Shown: positions 9,499-18,178 of the stretch, one piece after another | How positions within the stretch are numbered: the stretch's first letter is position 1 | How the letters are laid out: each line of letters opens with the position of its first letter | NCBI RefSeq assembly: GCF_024218775.1 | Contig: NZ_CP100404.1 | Coordinates: 2,728,001-2,792,000 of the forward strand | Length of the DNA: 64,000 nt | Direction: 5' to 3' | Source: Haloarcula marina | GTDB taxonomy: Archaea; Halobacteriota; Halobacteria; Halobacteriales; Haloarculaceae | Notes under the pieces: generated by a model | The model's input: the letters and a program-made list of their open reading frames with translations, nothing else | Databases searched by the model: none | Told to the model about the DNA's origin: nothing | Translations under genes and position numbers: made by a program

Positions 9499-10080
9499 TC
9501 AGTTCGTCGTCAGGAGGTCGTGGTCGGCCCCGTCCGCGTCCTCTTCCTCCGTGACCGACCGGACGGATGCGACGCGGGTTGGCGGGTCCGCGACGGCGGC
9601 CTGCGCTATCGCCTCGTACTGCGTCGGGTCGCCAGCCTCCAGTTCCGCCAGTCGGTCGGAGACGGTCGTCACCTCGTCGCCGTCGGTGTGGGGCGTGACG
9701 CAGACGAGGTCGGCGCCGCGGTACTCGGCCAACAGCACCGCCGGGAACCGGATAGCCCGGTAGTGGGTGTCGTGCATCGTCGCGTCGACCTCTCGCATCT
9801 CGAAGGCTGGCGTCAGCGAAAGCCCGTTGGCCGCCGCCCACTCGCGGAAGACGGTGACGCGGTCGCGGGCGTACTCGCCGACGGCGGTCCGAGCGTCCGC
9901 CCGATTCGCGGGCGCTCGGTCGCCCCAGACGTGGACGTTCCGCTCGGCGAGGGGTCCGTCCTCGACCAGCGCGGCCGTCCGGTCGAGGACCGCGGTCTGT
10001 TGCTGATGGTAGCTCTCCGGTAGTAGCGACCGCAGGTACAACGCCGCTCGAACACCCCGTCTCTGGTCACTCCCGTGCAT
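9499..10080 (-). CDS. Conserved haloarchaeal protein of unknown function
   Basis: 193 residues from the ATG at 10080 (MHGSDQRRG). A TATA-like TACTTTTACCC on the minus strand sits about 30-35 nt upstream and argues against a longer N-terminus. The N-terminal part ([22 protein letters not shown]) is helical, the middle carries [26 protein letters not shown], and the C-terminus is acidic. No membrane helix or catalytic motif is visible. Similar proteins seem widespread in haloarchaea but I cannot name a function. It is divergent from the UspA gene at 10243; a perfect palindrome lies between them. Confidence 0.7.
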   Translation of the reverse strand: MHGSDQRRGVRAALYLRSLLPESYHQQQTAVLDRTAALVEDGPLAERNVHVWGDRAPANRADARTAVGEYARDRVTVFREWAAANGLSLTPAFEMREVDATMHDTHYRAIRFPAVLLAEYRGADLVCVTPHTDGDEVTTVSDRLAELEAGDPTQYEAIAQAAVADPPTRVASVRSVTEEEDADGADHDLLTTN

Positions 10081-10140
10081 ACTGATACCATAGTACGGGC
10101 CGATGGGTAAAAGTATGCTGGTTGACAAGTAATGCCGCGC

Positions 10141-10155
10141 TTACCGATTCGGTAA
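10141..10155. promoter_or_regulatory. Perfect 15-bp palindrome between divergent genes
   Basis: TTACCGA-T-TCGGTAA has 7-bp arms and a one-base centre. It lies 61 bp upstream of the gene starting at 10080 (minus) and 88 bp upstream of the UspA gene at 10243 (plus). Its relatively AT-rich content stands out from the surrounding GC-rich DNA. It looks like a dimeric transcription-factor operator; the regulator is unknown. Confidence 0.5.
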
Positions 10156-10242
10156 ACAGTGGTAAATCGCCTCAGTCGAGATGGTCGTGTGGTGTGTCAA
10201 CAGGGAGTTCTATGTGTCGGGGGCGCGGAGACGTGAGTGTCG

Positions 10243-10674
10243 ATGTACGACAACGTACTCGTCGCGACAGACGGCAGTTCGGGCGCTACGGAGACGCTCA
10301 CCCACGCCGTCGCCATCGCCCGCGACAACGACGCAGTGTTGCACGGTCTCTACGTCGTCGACAGACGCCTCTACCTCGCGGCGGAGAAAGACACACAGGA
10401 CGACGTTCGGCAGTCGCTCGAAGAGGAGGGGGAGGTAGCGCTGGACGACGTCGCCGTCAGAGGAGAGGAAGCGGGACTGGAGACGGTGACGGAGATGGCC
10501 GAGGGCATCCCGCACAAGGTCATCACCGAGTACGCCGAGGCGGAGGGTATCGACCTCATGGTGGTGGGCACGCACGGGCGCACCGGCCGCAACCGCGTGG
10601 CGAACCTCGGGAGCGTCACCGAACGCGTCGTCGAGAACGCGCCGGTCCCGGTGCTGGTCGTCCACATCGACTGA
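10243..10674 (+). CDS. Universal stress protein (UspA family)
   Basis: 143 residues, a single Usp domain. The N-terminal strand YDNVLVATDGS carries the Asp that contacts adenine. The C-terminal ATP loop GTHGRTGRNRVANLGSVTERV fits G-2x-G-9x-G-S/T, so it belongs to the ATP-binding subclass. Its role in stress or signalling is inferred from the family. I chose the ATG at 10243; a GTG two codons earlier is an alternative. A TATA-like TTCTATG (about 10209-10215) lies 28-30 nt upstream. Confidence 0.92.
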   Translation: MYDNVLVATDGSSGATETLTHAVAIARDNDAVLHGLYVVDRRLYLAAEKDTQDDVRQSLEEEGEVALDDVAVRGEEAGLETVTEMAEGIPHKVITEYAEAEGIDLMVVGTHGRTGRNRVANLGSVTERVVENAPVPVLVVHID

Positions 10675-10757
10675 CCGCGCCGTACCGGCCCGAGGGAGAC
10701 CTCTCTGTCGAGTGAAGTGACCGGTATCTTTTCGGATAACCCACACGCTGTACCGGT

Positions 10758-11270
10758 ATGGACAGCCGCGAGTACGAGTTCGAGGGAGCCACGCCGGACA
10801 TCCACGGATACGCGCACGTCAGCCGCGAAGCCACCGTCGTCGGCGACGTGAGCATCGGTCCGAACGCCAACGTCTGGCCGGGGTGCGTCCTCCGCGGCGA
10901 CGTGGGACCCGTGGAAGTCGGCCGCCAGAGCGCCATCGGCGACGGCGCTATCCTTCACGCCTCCTCGGTCGGCGAGAAGGTGATGGTCGGCCACGGGGCC
11001 GTCCTCAACGACGCCGAGGTGCGCGACGGCGCGCTCGTCGGGTTCAACTCCACCGTCAGCGACGCCATCATCGGCAAGAGGTCAATCGTCGCCATGGGAA
11101 CCGTCGTCCCGCCGGGCTACGAAGTCCCGCCGGAGTCGTTCGTCCGCGGGAGTCCCGCGCAGGTGACCCCGCTCTCGGAGACGAACATCGACCCCGACGA
11201 AGTGTTCGAGGCCTTCTCCTCGGGCGACTACGCCAATCTCGCCGCGCGGCACGAAGATTTGTTCGAGTAG
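10758..11270 (+). CDS. Gamma-carbonic-anhydrase-like hexapeptide protein
   Basis: 170 residues folding as a left-handed beta-helix: repeated hexapeptides such as VVGDVSIGPNANVWPGCVLRG. Family members bind zinc with three His. Here the first two are present (His67 in GAILHAS, His79 in VGHGAVL) but the position five residues after His79 is Asn84 (AVLND) instead of His. Carbonic anhydrase activity is therefore uncertain; it may bind another metal or act on another substrate. The last 35 residues form an acidic helical tail. It has its own promoter, TATCTTTTC about 28 nt upstream. Confidence 0.85.
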   Translation: MDSREYEFEGATPDIHGYAHVSREATVVGDVSIGPNANVWPGCVLRGDVGPVEVGRQSAIGDGAILHASSVGEKVMVGHGAVLNDAEVRDGALVGFNSTVSDAIIGKRSIVAMGTVVPPGYEVPPESFVRGSPAQVTPLSETNIDPDEVFEAFSSGDYANLAARHEDLFE

Positions 11271-11524
11271 GGCGAGACGCTGAGCGTACCGAAGCGTCTC
11301 GGAACAGCGCAGCGGTGAGGAACGACGAGCGAGCGACAGTGAGGGAGTCGGCCCTCGAGACGGAACGGCGAACGGAGTGGGCCGTGGAGTACGCCGCGAA
11401 ACGCTGAGCGTAGCGAACGGCCCGCAAAACGGCGAGCCACGTGCTGGTTCTCGACGGCGACCGAAGCGCGCGGCCACCGTAACCGCCGCGGCAGTTATAA
11501 GGGAGGCACCGACACACACAGCAC
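11271..11524. other. Intergenic region with a 12-bp direct repeat
   Basis: 254 bp without a convincing gene. The 12-mer ACGCTGAGCGTA occurs at 11277-11288 and 11401-11412, both followed by C/G-CGAA. The sequence between is low in codon structure and rich in GAGCGA-like words. A TATA box TTATAAG at about 11494-11500 precedes the ATG at 11525 by 28 nt. Confidence 0.45.
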
Positions 11525-13441
11525 ATGGACGATATCGTCGACCTGGTACGCCGGTCGCTCGCCGCCGAGACGTACACGGAGTTCGAAGACCGGGTCGACG
11601 CGCAGGCGAGAGAGTTGGAACGGGCCATCGAGGCGGGGGAGTTCGACAACGACGCGTTCTCGGTCGGTCTCGAAATCGAGTTGTACGCCATCAACAGCGA
11701 ACCGGACCCGCCGGACCCCGAACCCGAGGCCGAGGAGGAAGTGAGCGAAGCGGACCTCGACGACGACCCCTCGGGCGGGTCGAACGCGTGGGACGACTCG
11801 CTAGAACCGGCCGCCGAGTCGGGCGGTGGCGGTGCGTCGCTCGAACCGGACAGCGGCGCGTCGTTAGACCCCGAGGGAGGGGCCGACGACGCGCTGGAAT
11901 CAGACACCGGTGCGTCACTGGACGTGGAAGACGCCGACGACACCGAGAACGGCGGCGACGGACCCTCGCTCGACGTGGACCCGGACAGTCCGCTGGCCCA
12001 AGACGAGACGATAGCGACCGAAGACGAGAGCGAACCCGCGGTCGAGGTGGCCGCCACGGACGACGACGAACCGTACATGGACCCAGCGGACTGGGAAGGG
12101 CGACTCACGCGTCTCCCCGACGTGGTGTTCGAGGGCGAGGCCAACAAGGAACTGGGCCTGCACAACGCCGAGGTCAACACCGAACCCAACAGTTTCGACG
12201 GGAGCGGGATGGCGGTCCAGACCACCGCCGTCGAGATGCAGACGAAGCAGGCCCGCCAACAGGCCAGCAACCAGAACTGCGAACTCGTCTTGGACGCGAT
12301 GTGGACCATCCCTCCCGAGGAAGGAAGCGAGGCGTACCTCTCGGCCCACGAGGAACGTGAGGGCGTGGTGATAGCCGAGAACATGCGGCAGGCCCCCCGA
12401 TATGTCGCGCTGGACAACGAGGCACTCGGCCACGCCGGTGGCGAAATCGACTTCTCGGTCCCGGGGTACGACGGCGCGTTTCCGACCATCCTCTTCGAGT
12501 CGCTGGCGACCTCCATCCAGCCACACCTCCAGATTCCCGACAGCGATGCGTTCCCGGACTACTACAACGCCGCGATTCGGACCCTCGGCCCCCTGCTTGC
12601 GCTGTCGGCGAACTCGCCGTTCCTCCCGGCGGACATGTACGACGGCGTCGACGGCGCGTGGCTGTGTGACAACACCCACCACGAACTGCGCATCGCGGCC
12701 TTCGAACAGTCGGTCAACACGGGCGACCGGCCGAAGGTGCGGGTCCCGAGCGACATCGACGACGTGACCGACGTAGTCGACCGCGTCGTGGCGGACGAAC
12801 TCTTCGCGCCGTTCCTGCGTGAGTGGCTGGCAGACGGCGACCGACGCGGCTTCGAAGACGAGTTCTGGGAGTTCGACCACAAGCGCGGGACCTACTGGCG
12901 GTGGCTCCGCTGTGTCGCCGGCGGCACGCCGGTCGACGGCGTCGCGAGCGAACGGTCGCTCCGCATCGAGTACCGGCCCCTGCCGACCCAACCGCACGTC
13001 GACGACATCGTCGGCTTGCAGGCGCTGACGGCTGGCCTCATTCGCGGCCTCGTCGTCGCGGACCATCCGCTCGCGGAACTGCCGTGGCAGGAGGCCGAGC
13101 GGAGTTTCTACGCCGCCGCGGAGGACGGCCTCGACGCCGACCTCTCGTGGGTGTCGACCCACGGCGAGCGGACGACGGACCACTCGGTCATCTTCGACGA
13201 GGTGTTCCGCTACGCCCGCCTCGGCCTCGACGCGCAGGGCGTCCCCGAGGCGACCGTCGACGAATATCTCGCGCCCATCGAGGCCCGCTACGAGGCCGGA
13301 GCGACGCCGAGTTCGTGGAAGGTCGGGCGCGTCCGCGAGTACCTCGACGACGGGCAGGCCGTCGGCGACGCCATCGAGGCGATGCAGCGGGACTACATCG
13401 CGAACAGCCGCGAGCACCACACCTTCGACGAATGGCTCTGA
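11525..13441 (+). CDS. Glutamate-cysteine-ligase-family protein with acidic insertion
   Basis: 638 residues. The strand SVGLEIELYAI (46-56) and later segments GLHNAEVNTEPNSF, LCDNTHHELRIAAFEQSVNTG and SLRIEYRPLPTQP fit the glutamate-cysteine ligase (GCS2/GshA-like) superfamily, which joins an amino acid to a glutamate side chain using ATP. Family members are usually 360-500 residues. The excess is a low-complexity, almost purely acidic insertion near residues 60-178 with imperfect GASLEPD/GASLDPE repeats, placed right after the first active-site strand. Haloarchaea use gamma-glutamylcysteine, so a thiol or related ligase role is reasonable, but substrates are unproven. Confidence 0.7.
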   Translation: MDDIVDLVRRSLAAETYTEFEDRVDAQARELERAIEAGEFDNDAFSVGLEIELYAINSEPDPPDPEPEAEEEVSEADLDDDPSGGSNAWDDSLEPAAESGGGGASLEPDSGASLDPEGGADDALESDTGASLDVEDADDTENGGDGPSLDVDPDSPLAQDETIATEDESEPAVEVAATDDDEPYMDPADWEGRLTRLPDVVFEGEANKELGLHNAEVNTEPNSFDGSGMAVQTTAVEMQTKQARQQASNQNCELVLDAMWTIPPEEGSEAYLSAHEEREGVVIAENMRQAPRYVALDNEALGHAGGEIDFSVPGYDGAFPTILFESLATSIQPHLQIPDSDAFPDYYNAAIRTLGPLLALSANSPFLPADMYDGVDGAWLCDNTHHELRIAAFEQSVNTGDRPKVRVPSDIDDVTDVVDRVVADELFAPFLREWLADGDRRGFEDEFWEFDHKRGTYWRWLRCVAGGTPVDGVASERSLRIEYRPLPTQPHVDDIVGLQALTAGLIRGLVVADHPLAELPWQEAERSFYAAAEDGLDADLSWVSTHGERTTDHSVIFDEVFRYARLGLDAQGVPEATVDEYLAPIEARYEAGATPSSWKVGRVREYLDDGQAVGDAIEAMQRDYIANSREHHTFDEWL

Positions 13442-13442
13442 G

Positions 13443-14168
13443 TCAGCCGTAGACGGCCGTCCCGTCCAGCCACGGCGGTATCGGCACGCGGTCGATGTCG
13501 GTCCGCACGCGCATCCGTACCGTCCGAACCGTCCCGTCGGCGTATCGCTCGCGGTGGTCCACGTAGCGGATGCCCCCCCGACGGTCGACGTAGAGGCGCG
13601 AGTCGGCGGCGACGACCGTTCTGAACGCGCTCCGCGAGATGGTCGAGTTGGTCGTGTTCGCGCTGACGACGGCCAACCGTTCCCCGTTGCGGGTGACGGT
13701 TCCCGTCCGGTTGTAGACGAGGCCCGAGACGAGTTGCTGGAGGAAGAACAGCCCGCTCGCCGTCTCGACGTAGGGTACTTCGATGGACGTCTCTACCTGT
13801 CGCTCGACCCCCCGCTCGTAGCGGACGCCGTCGGCGACCACGGTGTCCGTCGTCGAGTTTCCGTATCGTCGCTGAACGCGGGCCACGTCGGCCTCGCGGT
13901 CGACCCACACGTCGACGGCCGTCTCGCCGCCCCCAGTGACCACGCGGCGGTGGAGGGTCCGCTCGCTAACCGTCCGGTGGTGGCCGATGACGATTTGACC
14001 GACGGCGGGCGTCCCGTCCTCGCTCTGTGGGAGCGTCACCGGCGCTGGCGGCGTCTCCGGGACCGGGGCCGCCGTCACCGGGGCCGTCTCGGTCGGTCGG
14101 CCGTCGTCGGCGAAGACGCCCGAGCATCCCGCGAGGACGACGAGCGCGACCGCCAGCAGCCGTCGCAT
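13443..14168 (-). CDS. Haloarchaeal lipoprotein
   Basis: 241 residues. The N-terminus MRRLLAVALVVLAGC has a lipobox with Cys15, so it should be lipid-anchored outside the membrane. A Thr/Pro-rich linker (TETAPVTAAPVPETPP) precedes a beta-rich domain. The organisation resembles the second lipoprotein at 34762-35565 (same linker style, TxT-rich strands, ERY/RERY motifs), suggesting one paralogous haloarchaeal family without known function. It is convergent with the ligase-like gene, only 1 bp apart. Confidence 0.8.
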   Translation of the reverse strand: MRRLLAVALVVLAGCSGVFADDGRPTETAPVTAAPVPETPPAPVTLPQSEDGTPAVGQIVIGHHRTVSERTLHRRVVTGGGETAVDVWVDREADVARVQRRYGNSTTDTVVADGVRYERGVERQVETSIEVPYVETASGLFFLQQLVSGLVYNRTGTVTRNGERLAVVSANTTNSTISRSAFRTVVAADSRLYVDRRGGIRYVDHRERYADGTVRTVRMRVRTDIDRVPIPPWLDGTAVYG

Positions 14169-14235
14169 ACGCCCGCTTGGGCCGCTCTCGGCATGTAGCT
14201 ACGGGACTCGGGCAGCGGCTCCCGGCTTACCACCA

Positions 14236-14242
14236 TTTATCC
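14236..14242 (+). promoter_or_regulatory. TATA box for the peroxiredoxin gene
   Basis: TTTATCC is centred about 28 nt before the ATG at 14267. It fixes that start against in-frame codons further upstream that overlap the divergent lipoprotein. Confidence 0.5.
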
Positions 14243-14266
14243 GAATCAAACGCGAAGCCGTGGGTG

Positions 14267-14740
14267 ATGGTTTCCACAGGCGAATCCGCGCCGAACATCT
14301 CGGCGACAGTCGCGAACGGTGAGGTAGAAGCGTTCGAACTCGACGACCACCTCGACGACGGCCCCGTCGTGCTGGCCTTCTTCCCCGGCGCGTTCACGCC
14401 GCCGTGTTCCAACGAGATGGTCGCACTGCAGGACCACCTCGGCGACTTTCACGACGCCGGAGCGACCGTCCTCGGTCTGAGCGCGGACTCGGCGTTCTCG
14501 CTCAACGCCTTCCGCGACGAACACGACCTCGGATTCTCGCTCCTCAGTGACATGGACCGGGACGCCATTCAGGACTACGGCCTCGAAATCGACATCGAGG
14601 AACTCGGCCTCCTCGGCGTCGCCAACCGCGCCGTTTTCGTCGTCGACGACGAGGGCGACGTCGCCTACGACTGGGTCGCCGACGACCCGACCAACGAACC
14701 GGACTACGCCGAATTGGTCGAGGCCGCCGAGAGCGCCTGA
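14267..14740 (+). CDS. Peroxiredoxin (AhpC/TSA-Bcp type)
   Basis: 157 residues. The active-site loop PGAFTPPCSNE matches PxxxTxxC, with peroxidatic Cys47 and Thr44. It is the only cysteine in the protein, so there is no internal resolving Cys and it must work as a 1-Cys enzyme or use an external thiol. It reduces peroxides in the cytosol. Haloarchaeal low-molecular-weight thiol is gamma-glutamylcysteine; whether the GCS-family gene at 11525 connects to it is speculation. Confidence 0.93.
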   Translation: MVSTGESAPNISATVANGEVEAFELDDHLDDGPVVLAFFPGAFTPPCSNEMVALQDHLGDFHDAGATVLGLSADSAFSLNAFRDEHDLGFSLLSDMDRDAIQDYGLEIDIEELGLLGVANRAVFVVDDEGDVAYDWVADDPTNEPDYAELVEAAESA

Positions 14741-14794
14741 CGCCGGCCTACACCAGCAAATTCTTTCGCTCGTCGACCGATAGCGGCGCCGCCG

Positions 14795-15838
14795 TCACGC
14801 CTCGAAGTCGGGGGTCGGTCGCGCGCCCGTCCCCGACTCGATGGCCCGGAGGTCGAACCGGTCGTCGGCGAGGGGGACGCCGTCGTAGGGGTCCGCGTCG
14901 AGCAACAGCGCGCCGTCTAGGTCGACGTAGTCGACAAGCGGCGAGAGGGAGACGGCGGCGGCGATGGAGGCGTTGGACTCGACCATACACCCGAGCATCG
15001 TCGAGAGGCGGTGGGCGTCGGCGGCGTGGACGATACGGCGGGCCGCCCGCGGGCCGCCGCACTTCATCAGTTTCACGTTGACCACGTCGCAGGCGTCCGC
15101 GACGCGGGGCACGTCCGTCGCCGTGACGCAGGCCTCGTCGGCACACACGGACATCGGTGTCGTCTCCGTGACCCGTCGTAGCCCGTCGACGTCGTCGGCG
15201 GGAACCGGTTGTTCGAGCATCGTTACCCCCGCCTCGGCCAGCCATCCGGCGTTCTCGACGGCCCTCTCGGCGTCCCACGCGGCGTTGGCGTCGACGCGGA
15301 GTTCGGCGTCGGGTGCGGCCTCGCGCACGGCGTCGAACCGCGCCCGGTCGTCCTCGGCCCCGAGTTTCACTTTCAATCGCGAAAAGCCCGCGTCGACGGC
15401 CGCACGGGCCTTCTCTGCCATCTTCTCCGGCGGGTCGATGCCGACCGTATAGGTCGTCGGCGGGGCCGCGTCGGGGTCCAGTCCCCACTGGCGATACAGG
15501 GGGACACCGAGCGACCGGGCAGCGAGGTCCGCGAGTGCGATTGAGACCGCCGCTCTCGCGGCCGGTTCCTTCGGGGCCCGTTCGCGCAAGCGTCGCTCGA
15601 TTCGTTGCCCTGCGTGGGGGTCGCCGATTTCCGCGACGGCCTCCAACAGCGTGGGGAGCGTCGACTCGACGCTCGTCGGCGTCTCGCCGTAGTACTCGGT
15701 CGGCGTCGCCGCGCCGACCCCCGTCACGCCGTCGTGCGTGAGTTCGACGACGACGGCGGGACTCGTGGCGCTGGTCCGGCGGGCGATGCCGAAGGGCGTC
15801 GACAGCGGCAAGTCGTAGCGTTCGACGCGCCAGTTCAT
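14795..15838 (-). CDS. dgcA: Enolase-superfamily racemase/epimerase DgcA
   Basis: 347 residues of the muconate-lactonizing / dipeptide-epimerase group. Visible catalytic set: KVK (Lys156, Lys158), metal ligands Asp183 (VDANAAW), Glu209 (LEQPV), Asp234 (CADEA) and the opposite-face Lys256 or Lys259 in NVKLMKCGG. Close relatives are called L-Ala-D/L-Glu epimerase or, when paired with a DUF1611 protein, N-acetyl-D-glutamate racemase DgcA. Here the ATG overlaps the stop of the DUF1611 gene (ATGA), a strong sign of coupled translation, so I favour the DgcA reading. Archaea have no murein, which weakens a cell-wall recycling role. Confidence 0.82.
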   Translation of the reverse strand: MNWRVERYDLPLSTPFGIARRTSATSPAVVVELTHDGVTGVGAATPTEYYGETPTSVESTLPTLLEAVAEIGDPHAGQRIERRLRERAPKEPAARAAVSIALADLAARSLGVPLYRQWGLDPDAAPPTTYTVGIDPPEKMAEKARAAVDAGFSRLKVKLGAEDDRARFDAVREAAPDAELRVDANAAWDAERAVENAGWLAEAGVTMLEQPVPADDVDGLRRVTETTPMSVCADEACVTATDVPRVADACDVVNVKLMKCGGPRAARRIVHAADAHRLSTMLGCMVESNASIAAAVSLSPLVDYVDLDGALLLDADPYDGVPLADDRFDLRAIESGTGARPTPDFEA

Positions 15839-16845
15839 AGAATCGCGTCGAGCACTTCGTCGGGGACGCCGTCCCGGACCGGGTCCGTCGCCGGGACGCC
15901 GATGGCGTCGGCGTAGTCGGTCACCGCCGTCTCGGCCTCGTCGGCGTCGAGTTTGCTGGTGTTCAGCGACCCGGCGACCACCTCCGCGCCGGAGACGGGG
16001 GCCGCCATCTGCTCGTAGAGGTCGACGTACTCTGAGAGCGGCGGGATGGCGAACGATTCGTAGCCGTGGACCACCTCCTGCCCGGCGTTGTGACACATCA
16101 CCAGCGCATCGGGTGCGGACCCGTGGAGGATGCTCGTCGTCACGCCGGAGTACGCCGGATGGGCGAGCGACCCCTGCCCCTCGACGATGAGCAGGTCCGC
16201 GTCCGCGGGCGTCTGGACCAACCGCTCGACGGCCCCGGCGGCGTAGTCCGAGATGACCCGGTCGACGACGATGCCCCATCCGGTGATGGCGATGCCGGTC
16301 TGTCCGGTCGGGACGACGGCCGCCTCGATGCCCCGCTCTCTCGCGGCGTCGCGCAGTTCGAAGGAGGCGGTCATCTTCCCCGTCGAGCAGTCCGTGCCGA
16401 CGGTGGTGACGACGGTGGCGTCCACGTCCCCCGCGGTCCCCTCGGCGACGGTCAAGTCGTCGGGCGGTTTCCGGAGGTCGTCGAGGGCCCCGCCGTGTTC
16501 GGCGGCGAGGCGGACGAACTCTTCGTCGTCTTCGAGGAAGTCGTGGAGGCCGGACATGACGGTACATCCCCGCTCCAGCGCCGCGCGCACGTCGGGACGC
16601 CACGATTCGTCGAACTGGCCGCCGATGGGCGAGATACCGACGACGAGGGCGTCTATCTCGGGCACGTCGGCCATCGATGCGACGATGGGAGCGTCCTGTA
16701 CGTCCGGGAGCACGTCGGCGACGCGGCTTCCGGCGCGCTCTCTGTCGACGACGGCGCGGACCTCGTGGTCACCGTAGCGGAGCAACCCGACGGCCGTCTT
16801 GGCGCGGTCGGGGAACGATTCGTGGGCGAGGACGGCGACCTGCAT
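15835..16845 (-). CDS. dgcN: DUF1611 protein, DgcN-type N-acetyltransferase
   Basis: 336 residues. An N-terminal Rossmann-like domain (to about 135) is followed by a P-loop-like NTPase fold with GTDCSTGKMT (150-159) and DLLIVEGQGSLAHPAYSGVT. This two-domain layout defines DUF1611. Characterised bacterial relatives are called D-glutamate N-acetyltransferase DgcN and work with DgcA to convert D-glutamate through N-acetyl forms to L-glutamate. The neighbour relation and four-base overlap with dgcA support that pathway. The function in this archaeon is inferred. Confidence 0.8.
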   Translation of the reverse strand: MQVAVLAHESFPDRAKTAVGLLRYGDHEVRAVVDRERAGSRVADVLPDVQDAPIVASMADVPEIDALVVGISPIGGQFDESWRPDVRAALERGCTVMSGLHDFLEDDEEFVRLAAEHGGALDDLRKPPDDLTVAEGTAGDVDATVVTTVGTDCSTGKMTASFELRDAARERGIEAAVVPTGQTGIAITGWGIVVDRVISDYAAGAVERLVQTPADADLLIVEGQGSLAHPAYSGVTTSILHGSAPDALVMCHNAGQEVVHGYESFAIPPLSEYVDLYEQMAAPVSGAEVVAGSLNTSKLDADEAETAVTDYADAIGVPATDPVRDGVPDEVLDAIL

Positions 16846-16893
16846 ACGAGAACTGACGCGGGGGGTCCGCGTAAAAGTATGGTCGGACGTGCC

Positions 16894-17322
16894 TCACTCC
16901 TCGTCGAGGTCGAGTTGCGCGGCGAGTTCCTGCGGCTCGTAGTACACCCACTCGCGCTGAATCCGTCCGTCTTCGACCTCCATCTTGTCCATGAAGTTTA
17001 TTTCGACCCGCTGACCCGTCGGCGGGATGCCGTCGAAATCGCCGTCGTGGGTCCCGGTGAACGTCGCGTCGAACATCACGACGCCGTCGTCGGCGAGCAC
17101 GTCGCCGACGGTTATCTGCAGGTCCGGAAACCCGGTCGCGAACTCCCGTATCCACTCTTCGACGCCGCCCGGACCGCGGACCGTCCCGTCCGGTGCGCCG
17201 GGTTCGTACATGACGAACGACGGCGCGACGATGTCCCGAATCGTCTCGTACGCCCGTTCGTTCCACACGGCCAGATACGCGTCGACGACGGCCGGTGCGT
17301 CGCGGCGAGTAATCGATACCAT
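16894..17322 (-). CDS. SnoaL-like ester cyclase family protein
   Basis: 142 residues, one NTF2/SnoaL-like alpha+beta barrel. Typical elements are VDAYLAVWNERAYETIRDIVAPSFV at the start, GPGGVEEWIREFATGFPDLQITV in the middle and FTGTHDGDF followed by EINFMDKMEVEDGRI at the end. Relatives catalyse diverse aldol cyclisations or hydrations, or simply bind small hydrophobic ligands, so no substrate can be given. It stands between dgcN and a membrane protein, all on the minus strand, with gaps of 49 and 94 bp. Confidence 0.85.
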   Translation of the reverse strand: MVSITRRDAPAVVDAYLAVWNERAYETIRDIVAPSFVMYEPGAPDGTVRGPGGVEEWIREFATGFPDLQITVGDVLADDGVVMFDATFTGTHDGDFDGIPPTGQRVEINFMDKMEVEDGRIQREWVYYEPQELAAQLDLDEE

Positions 17323-17415
17323 CGTGATACACCGTGTGCTAGTTCGGTTCGCGGCAGAATATACACTCCTTCGGAGTAGAGGCCAGATAGCGACAGATAC
17401 GCGCCGAATGGTCGG

Positions 17416-18117
17416 TTACTGGTCCAGCGTCGAGAGGACGCGCAGGACCCACTGGAGGACGTGGATGAACACGCCCATGACAGCGACGTAGATGCCGATG
17501 GCGTTGCGCAGGTCGCTGGCGTAGCGGTTCGTCTTCACCGCCCAAATCTCGTAGGTCAGGTCGACGACGAACCCGAGGAAGAAGAGGAGTCCGGCGACGA
17601 CGAGCAGTATCGAGGCGACGAACACGCCCGCCGCGCCGACGACGAGGCCGCCGATGAAACAGGCGAACGCGTAGGTCTGCCACCGCGAGAAGTCGTGGTC
17701 GGTGCGGAAGACGACCAGCGTGATGGCGGCGGTGATGAGGCCGGTGACGACCGCTGTGATACCCAGTGCCGGGACGCGGAGCGAGGGCGCGACGGCGTAC
17801 AGCAAGGCCGCCCCGAACACGCCGTAGCCGCTCTGAATCAGCGCGACGCCAGCGGCGGCCAATCCCATAGTGTCCCGCTGGATGCCCTTCGTCGCCAGCC
17901 AGTACCCGCCCCCGACGGAGACGGCGAAGGCGGCGACGCCGACGAAGAAGTTCGAGAACAGCGCCGCGCCGAGGGGCGCGAGGGGCGTGTACGACAGCGC
18001 CAACATCACGAGGACGTTCGCCGCGACGAGGGCCGTCCCCATCCCGACGATTTTGCTCACGTTCTGGTCGACGGCCGCGCCGGGCGTCGCTCGCGACCGC
18101 TCGAAAGTCCCACTCAT
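17416..18117 (-). CDS. Bax-inhibitor-1-like membrane protein
   Basis: 233 residues from ATG 18117. About seven transmembrane helices follow a short polar N-terminus. The C-terminal helix pair, with LTYEIWAVKTNRYASDLRNA then IGIYVAVMGVFIHVLQWVL, matches the end of Bax-inhibitor-1/YccA proteins, where a charged loop precedes the last helix. The family is linked to calcium leak and membrane-protease regulation; the role here is unknown. The identification is by pattern only and should be treated as likely rather than certain. Confidence 0.65.
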   Translation of the reverse strand: MSGTFERSRATPGAAVDQNVSKIVGMGTALVAANVLVMLALSYTPLAPLGAALFSNFFVGVAAFAVSVGGGYWLATKGIQRDTMGLAAAGVALIQSGYGVFGAALLYAVAPSLRVPALGITAVVTGLITAAITLVVFRTDHDFSRWQTYAFACFIGGLVVGAAGVFVASILLVVAGLLFFLGFVVDLTYEIWAVKTNRYASDLRNAIGIYVAVMGVFIHVLQWVLRVLSTLDQ

Positions 18118-18178
18118 GTATGGTGGTCGAATCGACACCGACACATGAGCTTTCTGTCCGCGTTCCGTGACCGGACTC

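Noticed and set aside
15839-16603. Extended start for dgcA
   Set aside because: The extra part overlaps dgcN in another frame; ATGA overlap at 15835-15838 gives the true start.
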